From DASVSE01 sp036399715 (lineage in GTDB: Bacteria > Bacteroidota > Rhodothermia > Rhodothermales > Rubricoccaceae), in assembly GCA_036399715.1 (NCBI GenBank), contig DASWMO010000089.1:1-14574 (forward strand): a stretch of DNA of 14,574 nt, in the 5' to 3' direction. Shown here in pieces: positions 7,120 to 13,947 of this stretch (positions are counted from its first letter, which is position 1; each line of letters starts with the position of its first letter). Made by a program: the position numbers and the translations under genes. The notes beneath the pieces were generated by a model. That model had not been told where the DNA came from. It worked only from the letters and a program-made list of their open reading frames with translations, and searched no databases.

Positions 7120-8286
7120 TCAGCCTGCGAGGTGGTCGCCGACTGTCCGGGCGAAAGTCTGCGGGTCGACACCCTGGATGGGATGGTCGAGGCCGGGGAT
7201 TACCCACAGGCGAGCATCGGGGATCTCGTGGCGGAGCGCGAGCGGGTGGGCGAGGTCGAAGAAGCGGTCGGCGTCGCCGTGGCTGACGAGCGTGGGTGCC
7301 GTTATTGCACCTAGCATATCTGCGGTCATGTGCTCGTCGGGCAGCCGGGCAGTGAAGGCTCTGACCTGCTCGGCGAGAGCGGGCCAGCGGTCGCCGTGCG
7401 TCTCGGCCAGGCGCGTCGCCCAGTAGGGAAACGAGCCGGCGATGTCGCGCATCGGGGCGACCATGGTCTCGACCTCGGCGGGCGTCCACCGGACGTTGAC
7501 ACCGTGGACAGCGAGGCGCTCGACGCGGCGGCCGAGGCGGGCGGCGGCGGCGAGGGCCACGCCGCCGCCCATCGAGAAGCCGAAGAGGCGGAAGCGGTCC
7601 ACGCCGAGCGCGTCCGCGACCGCCTCGACGTCGTCGACGGTCTCGGTCCACGTCGGCGGCGAGACGAGCGGGGAGGACGCGCCGTGGCCGCGGAGGTCGA
7701 CGGCGAGCACGCGGAAGCGGCGCTCCCAGAACCTCACGAGGCGGTCCGTTTCGAGGGCCGTCGAGCCGAGGGCGCCGTGGAGGACGACGAGCGGCGGGCC
7801 CTCGCCCGACACGTGCACGGCGACCGTCCCGCCGGCCTCGACGCCGCCCGCGACCGGGACGTGGACTGTCTCGCGCGGCGCCCGCGGCGTTTCGAGCAAC
7901 TCGACGAGGACGCCCGCGGTGTCCTTGGGGTGCAGAAAGACGATTCGCTTGCCGTCGGCTCCACTGCGCGGCTCGCCGAGGAGTTGCATCCCGAGTGCTT
8001 CGACGCGTGTCATGGCGCGGGCGAGGTCCGGGACTTCGAAGGCGAGGTGGTGGACGCCCGGGCCGCGCGTGGCGAGAAAGCGCCCGACGGGCGAGTCGGG
8101 GGCGTCCGTCTCCAGCAACTCCACCTTGGGCGCGGCGCCCGGGACGCCGCCGTTGCCGAAAAAGACCGTCGTGACGCCCTCGCGCTCGACCGTCTCGGTC
8201 CGGTACGGAGCGGCTCTGAGGAGTGCCTCGAAAAGCGCGCGCGTCTGGGGCGAGGCGGCGGCGATGCCGATGTGGTCGAGCGTCAT
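7120..8286 (-). CDS. Fusion: methylmalonyl-CoA epimerase-like VOC domain + alpha/beta hydrolase (388 aa)
   Basis: Residues 1-132 match a complete methylmalonyl-CoA epimerase / glyoxalase (VOC) domain: DHIGIA at the start, VELLE at 55-59, HHLAFEV at 79-85 and LVELLE at 127-132. The expected metal ligands fall at His5, Glu56 (Gln in the P. shermanii enzyme), His80 and Glu129. Epimerases normally end about here. A short linker leads to an alpha/beta hydrolase (about 140-388) with oxyanion-hole HGALGS (170-175), nucleophile elbow GFSMGG (Ser238), probable acid Asp340 in HGDAD, and His368 in PGLDH. Both halves keep their catalytic residues, so a bifunctional protein acting on CoA thioesters or related acyl compounds is possible; that is inference. 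The two halves are one uninterrupted frame. Divergent from the CoA-disulfide-reductase-like gene. Confidence 0.9.
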   Translation of the reverse strand: MTLDHIGIAAASPQTRALFEALLRAAPYRTETVEREGVTTVFFGNGGVPGAAPKVELLETDAPDSPVGRFLATRGPGVHHLAFEVPDLARAMTRVEALGMQLLGEPRSGADGKRIVFLHPKDTAGVLVELLETPRAPRETVHVPVAGGVEAGGTVAVHVSGEGPPLVVLHGALGSTALETDRLVRFWERRFRVLAVDLRGHGASSPLVSPPTWTETVDDVEAVADALGVDRFRLFGFSMGGGVALAAAARLGRRVERLAVHGVNVRWTPAEVETMVAPMRDIAGSFPYWATRLAETHGDRWPALAEQVRAFTARLPDEHMTADMLGAITAPTLVSHGDADRFFDLAHPLALRHEIPDARLWVIPGLDHPIQGVDPQTFARTVGDHLAG

Positions 8287-8399
8287 GGAGTCGGGGTTCG
8301 GTCTTCGGGGTACGAGACGCCGGGAGTGAGGTTCGCCGAGTCGCGGGAGCGCTGGCGGGTGTCCGTACCCTACATCCGACCTCTGGACCCGCTTTCGCC
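8287..8399. promoter_or_regulatory. Divergent intergenic region, epimerase-hydrolase fusion / CoADR-like operon
   Basis: The 113 bases hold only three TA dinucleotides. Minus-strand GTACCC begins at 8313, 26 bases before the fusion-gene ATG at 8286. Plus-strand GTACCCTAC at 8366-8374 is about 33 bases before the ATG at 8400. Both positions suit a -7/-10 element with a 20-base leader. The two promoters are close enough to share a regulator, but no convincing operator palindrome is seen. Confidence 0.35.
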
Positions 8400-9812
8400 A
8401 TGCGCATTGCCATTATCGGCGGCCTCGCCGCCGGACCTGCCGCCGCCGCGGAGGCGTCGCGCCTCGGCGCCGAGGCGGTCCTGTTCGAGCAGACGCCGCA
8501 CGTCTCGGTCGGGGCGTGCGAGATGCCGTACTACGTCGGGCGGACGCTCCGGCCGGGGGCGACGTTGGAGGTGATGACGCCCTCGGATCTGGCGCGGCGC
8601 AAAGGAATCGAGGTCCACGTGCGCCACCGCGTGACAGCGCTCGACCCCGGTCGCGGCCGCCTGACGGTCGAGGCGCTGGACTACGGGAGCGCGCGCGAGG
8701 AGCGCTTCGACCGGTTCATTCTGGCGACCGGCGCGCGCGCGAGGCGCCTCGGCGTGCCCGGCGAGGACGCCGCGGGCGTGTTCGCGCTCCGCCATCTCGG
8801 CGATGCCGAGGCGCTCCGGACGTGGCTCGATACGGAGCCCGTCCGCCACGTCGTGATCGTCGGCGGCGGCTACGTCGGGCTCGAACTCGCCGAGGCGATG
8901 CGCGCCCGCGGCGTGCGCGCGACGGTTCTCGACCCCGCCGGGCGCGTCCTGCCGGCGGGATTCGAAGCAGCAGTGACAGTCCAGCTTCAGGACGCCGTCC
9001 GCGCCGCCGGCGTTGCCGTTCGGGCCGAGCGTGTGACCGAGGTCCGGACGGACCGTGCAGGGCGTGTCGCGGCCATCGCGACGGACCGCGGCGAGGTCAT
9101 CGGGTGCGGGGCGCTCATCGTCGCCATCGGCGTCGAGCCGCGGACCGAGCTGGCCCGCGCGGCGGGGATCACGGTCGGCGACAGCGGCGGCATCCGGACC
9201 GACGCCGGCATGCGGACGAACGCCCGGACGGTCTGGGCGTGCGGCGATGCGGCCGAGGTGCTCCGGCCCGTCGACGGGCGGCGGCTCGTGTGGCCGCTCG
9301 CGCCGACGGGCCGGCAGACGGCGCGCATCGCGGCCCGCAACGCCGCGGCCCGCGGCGGATCGGGGGCGACCTTCGCCGGGGTCACTGGCTCGGTCGGCGT
9401 GCGCGCCTTCGGCGTCGAGGCGGCATCGGTCGGCATCACGGCTCTGGAGGCGGCAGCAGCGGGGATCGACGCCGTGTGCGTCCAGATCCGCGCCCGCTCG
9501 CGCGTCGCGCAGATGCCTGGCGCGCAGCCACTCGACGTGCGCCTCGTCGCCGAGCGCGGAACTGGCCGGCTCCTCGGCGGGCAACTCGTCGGCCGCGAGG
9601 GCGCGATCCTGCGGGCCGATGTGCTCGTGCCCCTCGTGCGGTCTGGTGCGACGGCCCGGGAACTCGCCGAAGACACCGACCTCATCTACACGCCACCGGT
9701 GGCGCCGGCCGTGGATCCGCTCCGGCGGGCGGCCGAAGGGCTCGCGCGGGCGGCCGACGCCGCGTCCGGCGGGTCCGGCCGAGCGTCCGCACGCCCGCTG
9801 CGGGCTCTGTAG
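8400..9812 (+). CDS. CoA-disulfide reductase-like FAD/NAD(P)-dependent oxidoreductase (470 aa)
   Basis: Flavoprotein of the pyridine nucleotide-disulfide oxidoreductase family, single-cysteine branch (CoA-disulfide reductase / NADH oxidase / persulfide reductase group). FAD-binding Rossmann motif IIGGLAAGPAAAAEA starts at residue 5. The redox Cys40 sits in GACEMPYYVG, the position of the active-site Cys in NCGLPYY of CoA-disulfide reductases; the Glu-Met after Cys replaces the usual Gly-Leu. NAD(P)-binding VGGGYVGLELAEA is at 154-166, the second FAD motif WACGDAAE at 279-286, and the C-terminal dimerisation domain (about 320-445) ends with IYTPPVAPAVDPL, including the Tyr (430) conserved in CoADRs. 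A Gly/Ala/Arg tail adds about 20 residues. The longer frame from 8223 is rejected because its first 59 residues are Arg/Ala-rich and precede the Rossmann fold. Stop is 8 bases before rsmB, suggesting an operon. Substrate unproven. Confidence 0.9.
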   Translation: MRIAIIGGLAAGPAAAAEASRLGAEAVLFEQTPHVSVGACEMPYYVGRTLRPGATLEVMTPSDLARRKGIEVHVRHRVTALDPGRGRLTVEALDYGSAREERFDRFILATGARARRLGVPGEDAAGVFALRHLGDAEALRTWLDTEPVRHVVIVGGGYVGLELAEAMRARGVRATVLDPAGRVLPAGFEAAVTVQLQDAVRAAGVAVRAERVTEVRTDRAGRVAAIATDRGEVIGCGALIVAIGVEPRTELARAAGITVGDSGGIRTDAGMRTNARTVWACGDAAEVLRPVDGRRLVWPLAPTGRQTARIAARNAAARGGSGATFAGVTGSVGVRAFGVEAASVGITALEAAAAGIDAVCVQIRARSRVAQMPGAQPLDVRLVAERGTGRLLGGQLVGREGAILRADVLVPLVRSGATARELAEDTDLIYTPPVAPAVDPLRRAAEGLARAADAASGGSGRASARPLRAL

Positions 9813-9820
9813 ATTCCGAT

Positions 9821-11161
9821 ATGACCGATTCCCCCACGGCCCGCGACGTCGCGTTCGGGCACCTCCTTCGCGTCGAGTCCGACGGCGCGTTCGTCTCGCG
9901 CGTCGCCGGGCGCGCCGACCGCGCCGAGACCTCGCCCGACGTCGCACGGCGAGCGTCGGACTACGTGGCCGGCGTGACGCGGCAGCGGCGGTGGCTGGAC
10001 TTTCTGCTGTCGCACGTCGTCTCGCGGCGGCTGGAGACGCTGGACCCGCCGCTGCTCCAGATTCTCCGGATCGGGGCCTACGACCTCGCCGTCCGCGGCA
10101 CGCCGCCGCACGCGGCTGTGAGCGAGGCCGTGGATCTGGCCCGACGCGAAGTCCATGCCGGGGCTGTCGGACTCGTCAACGGCGTCCTGCGGGCGCTTGC
10201 GCGGCGCCTCGACGCGCTCCCCGAGCCCGCGACCGGCGACGTGGCCGACGACCTCGCGGTCCGTCATTCGCACCCGACGCCGCTCGTCCGCGGCTGGCTC
10301 GCCGCCTTCGGCGAGGGGGCGACACGTGACCTGCTCGCGCACGACAACCGGGCGCCGGTCTACGGCCTCCGCGTGACGGCCGCGGCCCGTGCCGGCGCCG
10401 ACGCTGCGTCCGAGCGCGAGGCGTTCCGCGCAGCCGTCGCGGCCCTCGGCACGGCCGCCGAGGCGTCGCGGTGGCTCGGCGACTTTGTGACGACGCAGGC
10501 GCTCCAGCCCGTCCTCCGGGCCGGCTTCGCGCGTGACGGCGTGTGTGCCGTCCAGGACGAGGCGGCGGGCCTCGTCGTGCGCGCGCTCGGGCCCGAACCC
10601 GGCGAGCGCTTTCTCGACGCAGCGGCGGCGCCCGGCGGCAAGGCCGTCTACGCCGCCCTCCGCGGCGCGCAGGTGACGGCGCTCGACGTGAACCGCGCCA
10701 AGACGCGCCTCGTCGCGCAGGCGGCAGCCGCGCAGCACGTCGACATCGCCGCCGTCGCGGGGGACCTTCTGACATGGACGCCCGACGCGCCGTTCGACGC
10801 TGTTCTGCTCGACGCGCCGTGCTCGGGTACGGGCGTCCTCGCCAAGCGCGCCGACCTGCGGTGGAGCCTCGCGCCCGAGCGCACGGCCGCGCTCACCGAG
10901 ACTCAGGACGCCCTCCTCGACGCGGCCGCGCGGCACGTCCGCCCCGGTGGGCGCCTCGTGTACTCGACCTGCTCGGTCGAGGCCGCAGAAAACGACGACC
11001 GCGTCGCCGCCTTTCTCGCCCGGCACGCCGGCTGGCGCATCGACCCGGTCGGGGACCGCGTGCCGGCCGCGATGGCCGACGGACCGGTCTACCGCGCGCT
11101 CCCGCACGTCCACGGGACCGACGGCGCCTTCGCCGCGCGGCTCATTCGCCCCGACGCATGA
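9821..11161 (+). CDS. rsmB: 16S rRNA (cytosine-967 C5)-methyltransferase RsmB
   Basis: Methylates C967 of 16S rRNA with S-adenosylmethionine. At 446 residues it is of family length. The N-terminal NusB-like RNA-binding domain spans about 5-135. The Rossmann methyltransferase domain follows with FLDAAAAPGGKA (264-275, SAM binding), LLDAPCSGTGVL (329-340, Cys334) and LVYSTCSVEAAEND (379-392, Cys384). In RsmB the Cys of the TCS motif is the nucleophile and the Cys of the PCS motif assists release. The ATG at 9821 follows the previous stop by 8 bases; a much longer frame back to 8516 is only the Arg-rich shadow of the CoADR-like gene. The TAGATT at 9810-9815 includes that gene's stop codon. The 3' end overlaps the DinB-like gene by ATGA. 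Confidence 0.96.
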   Translation: MTDSPTARDVAFGHLLRVESDGAFVSRVAGRADRAETSPDVARRASDYVAGVTRQRRWLDFLLSHVVSRRLETLDPPLLQILRIGAYDLAVRGTPPHAAVSEAVDLARREVHAGAVGLVNGVLRALARRLDALPEPATGDVADDLAVRHSHPTPLVRGWLAAFGEGATRDLLAHDNRAPVYGLRVTAAARAGADAASEREAFRAAVAALGTAAEASRWLGDFVTTQALQPVLRAGFARDGVCAVQDEAAGLVVRALGPEPGERFLDAAAAPGGKAVYAALRGAQVTALDVNRAKTRLVAQAAAAQHVDIAAVAGDLLTWTPDAPFDAVLLDAPCSGTGVLAKRADLRWSLAPERTAALTETQDALLDAAARHVRPGGRLVYSTCSVEAAENDDRVAAFLARHAGWRIDPVGDRVPAAMADGPVYRALPHVHGTDGAFAARLIRPDA

Positions 11162-11721
11162 CGACGACCCTCGACGCCTGCGCCGACCTGTTCCGTTCGG
11201 GCCGCGCGCGGATCGACGCACTCGCCGGCGGACTCCCGCCCCAGGTCGCCAACTGCAAGCCCGCGGCCGACGTTTGGTCGGTGGCGGAGGTCGTGGTGCA
11301 CCTCAACACCCTCGCGGCGGATTATTTGCCCGCGCTGGAGCACACCGTCGCAGCGGCCCTCGTCTCGGTATCGCCGCCCGAGGCGCTCTCCTTCGGACTG
11401 CTCGGTGGCGTCTTCGTGCGCCTCGTCGGTCCGGCCGGGCGCCCCGTGAAGACGCCTGCGGCGATGCGCCCGCCCCAATCGTCCGGCACGGCCTCAGCCC
11501 TCGACGCCGTAGCCGCGCTGGCGACGTTCGACGCCGACACCGACCGGTTTCTGGGTGTCATCGAGCGGGCGCGGGGTGTCGACGCCGCGCGCGTCCGCGT
11601 TGCGTCGCCGTTCCTGCCGATGCTGCGGCTGCCGCTCGCGGCGTTCCTCGCGGGCCTCGGTGGGCACATCCACCGCCATGCGGACCAGATCGAGCGCGTG
11701 CTCGCGGAGACGCGCACCTAG
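11158..11721 (+). CDS. DinB-like four-helix protein (DinB superfamily), 187 aa
   Basis: Small, predicted all-helical protein. WSVAEVVVHL at 40-49 and GGHIHRHADQIERV near the C-terminus (168-181) match the pattern of the DinB/YfiT-like superfamily, in which three His (here probably His48, His170 and His174) bind a divalent metal. Members include thiol-dependent S-transferases and many uncharacterised proteins, so the reaction cannot be named. It has no signal peptide. Its ATG overlaps the rsmB stop (ATGA at 11158-11161), so translation is probably coupled and the gene is the last of a CoADR-like / rsmB / dinB-like operon. Functional link to rRNA methylation is not implied by this overlap alone. 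Family moderately sure, substrate unknown. Confidence 0.8.
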   Translation: MTTTLDACADLFRSGRARIDALAGGLPPQVANCKPAADVWSVAEVVVHLNTLAADYLPALEHTVAAALVSVSPPEALSFGLLGGVFVRLVGPAGRPVKTPAAMRPPQSSGTASALDAVAALATFDADTDRFLGVIERARGVDAARVRVASPFLPMLRLPLAAFLAGLGGHIHRHADQIERVLAETRT

Positions 11722-11883
11722 CCTAGCGATAGGCGCACCGAACAGGCCGCCGCGTGCGTTTGCGCCCGAGACCGCAGGGCGACGCCGCGTGGCCTTGCCG
11801 CCGGGCTGCGGATTCCCGACCTTCCCGCCGCACCCGACCCGCACCGGCTGACCCTGGCTACCCTCTCCAACCGAACGCTCTCG
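11722..11883. other. Intergenic region with short hairpin and possible promoter
   Basis: Right after the DinB-like stop, GCCTA-GCGA-TAGGC (11721-11734) can form a 5-bp stem with a GNRA-type loop. It has no following T run, so a terminator role is doubtful. Near the right end, CTACCCTC with its TA at 11859-11860 lies 25 bases before the ATG at 11884, at the place where the other gene heads of this window also show a TA-containing element. The rest is GC-rich without visible ORF or repeat. Confidence 0.35.
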
Positions 11884-13014
11884 ATGCGCTCTCCCGCCAG
11901 GCTCTCCCGATTCGCGTCCGTCGCGCTGCTCGCCCTCGGCGCGCACGCCGCGCACGCCCAGACGACCGCCGTGAAGTACGGCGCCGAGTTTCTCGCCGCC
12001 GGCGTCGGTGCCCGCGCCCTCGGCATGGGCGGCGCCTACGTCGCCCACGCGGACGATGTGACGGCCGGCTACTGGAACGTCGCCGGGCTCAACGCGATCG
12101 GCACGCCCGAGGGCGCGTACATGCATGCGGAGCGCTTCGACGGGGCCGTCTCGTTCGACTACGCCGCCGCCGCGTTCCCGCTCTCCGAGCGCTCGACCGT
12201 CGGCGTCTCGTTCGTCCGCTCGGCCGTCGACGACATCGCGAACACGCTCGACGCCTACGACCCCGCGACGGGCCTGCCGCGCCCCGATGCGGCCGACTAC
12301 ATCACGTACTTCTCGGCGGCCGACAACGCGCTGTTTCTGTCGTACGCCCGCGGCCTCTCGGACCGCCTCGCGGTCGGCGCGACGGCCAAGATCGTCCGCC
12401 GCGGCATCGGCGAGTTCGCGAGCGCATGGGGCTACTCGCTCGACGTCGGCGCGCAGGCGCAGCTCGGACGCGTCCGCGTGGGCGCCAACCTCCAGGACGT
12501 GACGGGCATGCTCCAGGCGTGGTCCGTGGACGAGTCGCGCTTCACGGCCCTCGACGAGTCCAGCCGGCCCGTTGGGCTCACCGAGTACGTCCGGCCCGTC
12601 GCGCGCCTCGGCGCCTCGACCGAGTTCGCCCTCGGGGCCAGCTTCGCGCTCACCGCCGCGGCCGACCTCGACCTCGGCTTCGACGGCGAGCGGGCCAACG
12701 TCCTCGACGTCGCCGGCGTCTCGCTGCGGCCGCGCGTCGGCGGCGAGCTCCTCTACCGCGACCGCCTCGCGTTCCGGGCCGGCATCTCCGAGGTCACGTC
12801 GAACGCCGACTACGGGACGCAGGTCACGCCGAGCGTCGGAGCCGGGCTGAAGCTCGGGCAGCTTGACGTGGACTACAGCTTCGGCGATTTTGGCGGCCTC
12901 TCGTCCGAGCTCGGCTACTCGCACCGCATCTCGGTCGGCTACCGCCTCGGCGGCACGCGCTTTGCCCGTCCGGGCCGAGCCCCCGGCACGACGCCCGCCG
13001 GCACCGGACTGTAA
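11884..13014 (+). CDS. PorV/PorQ-family outer-membrane beta-barrel protein (376 aa)
   Basis: Signal peptide 1-25 (hydrophobic VALLALGAHAAHA) is cleaved before Gln26. Residues 39-69 carry the PorV/PorQ hallmark: GVGARALGMGGAYVA, then DD, then AGYWNVAGL. The rest alternates in barrel-like strands and ends with ELGYSHRISVGYRLGG, the typical last strand of this FadL-like family, before a Pro/Gly-rich tail of about 20 residues. PorV is the T9SS outer-membrane component that binds sorting domains of cargo and passes them to the attachment step; PorQ and other relatives have related or unknown jobs. The family call is firm. Whether this copy serves T9SS cargo such as the two propeller proteins is inference, since PorV-like paralogues are often numerous. 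Followed after 54 bases by the TonB-like gene. Confidence 0.87.
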   Translation: MRSPARLSRFASVALLALGAHAAHAQTTAVKYGAEFLAAGVGARALGMGGAYVAHADDVTAGYWNVAGLNAIGTPEGAYMHAERFDGAVSFDYAAAAFPLSERSTVGVSFVRSAVDDIANTLDAYDPATGLPRPDAADYITYFSAADNALFLSYARGLSDRLAVGATAKIVRRGIGEFASAWGYSLDVGAQAQLGRVRVGANLQDVTGMLQAWSVDESRFTALDESSRPVGLTEYVRPVARLGASTEFALGASFALTAAADLDLGFDGERANVLDVAGVSLRPRVGGELLYRDRLAFRAGISEVTSNADYGTQVTPSVGAGLKLGQLDVDYSFGDFGGLSSELGYSHRISVGYRLGGTRFARPGRAPGTTPAGTGL

Positions 13015-13068
13015 CCCCCGCGGACCTTCGCCCGTCTCCGGGATCCCCGAGCCCTCCCCCCAGGCCCG

Positions 13069-13947
13069 ATGATCTCCCTCCGCAACCCCGCCCGCACGCG
13101 GCAGGACAACGAGCGCCTCGCGCGCGGCCTCGGCGGCAGCGCCGCGGTCCACGTCCTGTTTTTCCTGTTCTGGATCGCCGCGCCGACGCCCGCGACGCCC
13201 AAGCTCGACGCCCTCCGGACGTACCCGCCGGCCCTGACGATGGTCGAGGTCCAACTCACCGACGCCGCGCCCGCGTTCTCCGACATCCCCGGTCCGGCTC
13301 AGGCGGCCGAAGGAGGAGCAGACTCCGAGGGCGGCCCCGCCGGCGAGGAGCCGCCGTCCGACGCGCCGGTCCCCGAGCGCGTCACCCCGCCGGCGACGGC
13401 GCCCGTCCGCGCCGAGCGCCCCGACGTCCGCCGTGAAGGCCGCCCCACGCCCGCTCCGGTGCCTCCCGCGCGTGAGCGCCCGCGTCCGTCTGTGGCGCCG
13501 ACATCCGGCCGCGCCCAGCCCGCGCCCCGTCCGACCGGCGCCAACCGTCCTGTCGAGCGGCAGGGCACGGGCACCCAGGCTGGAACGGGTCAGGGCGTCG
13601 GGACCGGCTCGGGCCGCGGCGACGGCGGCGGATCTGGCTCGGGGGCGGGCTCAGGCACCGGCTCGGGCTCCGGCGGCACGGCCGCCGTCGAGGTCGGCTT
13701 CGCCCTCGGCAACCGCTCGTACGACTGCCCGACACCGCCGTTCGAGGGCATCCCAGGCCAGGTGACGCTCACCGTGACGTTCAGCCCTGACGGCCGCTAC
13801 GTCTCGGCGAGCGGCCGCGGCGGCAATGCGGACCTCGTCCGTGCGGCGCGCTCGGTCGTGAGCCGATGCCGCGCGCAGCGCCTGCCGGCCAACGCGGCCC
13901 AGACGACCCAGTCGACCCAGGCGACCTTCCGGTTCGTCGCGAGCTAG
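13069..13947 (+). CDS. TonB-like energy transducer (292 aa)
   Basis: Likely inner-membrane protein that links an ExbBD-type motor to outer-membrane receptors across the periplasm. A basic N-terminus is followed by one membrane segment (about 22-38) containing Ser24-x3-His28, the SxxxH pattern of TonB transmembrane helices. A long periplasmic linker comes next: acidic/Pro-rich (66-165), then an unusual Gly/Ser/Thr-rich stretch (166-203). The C-terminal domain (about 207-292) has PPFEGIPGQVTLTVTFSPDG and a final ATFRFV strand, resembling TonB C-terminal folds but divergent; the YP motif is replaced by a region with Cys220. Cys267 is a possible disulfide partner. No exbB/exbD is in view. It probably shares a transcript with the PorV-like gene, as no promoter is seen in the 54-base gap. 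Its stop overlaps the convergent gene's stop at CTAG. Confidence 0.8.
   Translation: MISLRNPARTRQDNERLARGLGGSAAVHVLFFLFWIAAPTPATPKLDALRTYPPALTMVEVQLTDAAPAFSDIPGPAQAAEGGADSEGGPAGEEPPSDAPVPERVTPPATAPVRAERPDVRREGRPTPAPVPPARERPRPSVAPTSGRAQPAPRPTGANRPVERQGTGTQAGTGQGVGTGSGRGDGGGSGSGAGSGTGSGSGGTAAVEVGFALGNRSYDCPTPPFEGIPGQVTLTVTFSPDGRYVSASGRGGNADLVRAARSVVSRCRAQRLPANAAQTTQSTQATFRFVAS

Noticed and set aside
7000..8450. A dif/XerCD site at the strand-bias switch
   Set aside because: I looked for an AT-rich dif-like palindrome and saw none; the skew change alone does not show a terminus.
8516..9820. Long in-frame upstream extension of rsmB (881-residue reading)
   Set aside because: The extra part is Arg/Ala/Gly low complexity lying in a shadow frame of the CoADR-like gene; the NusB-like domain begins at the ATG at 9821.
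11721..11734. Hairpin GCCTA-GCGA-TAGGC as a terminator of the rsmB operon
   Set aside because: Stem of only 5 bp and no following T run; noted in the intergenic entry but not called.
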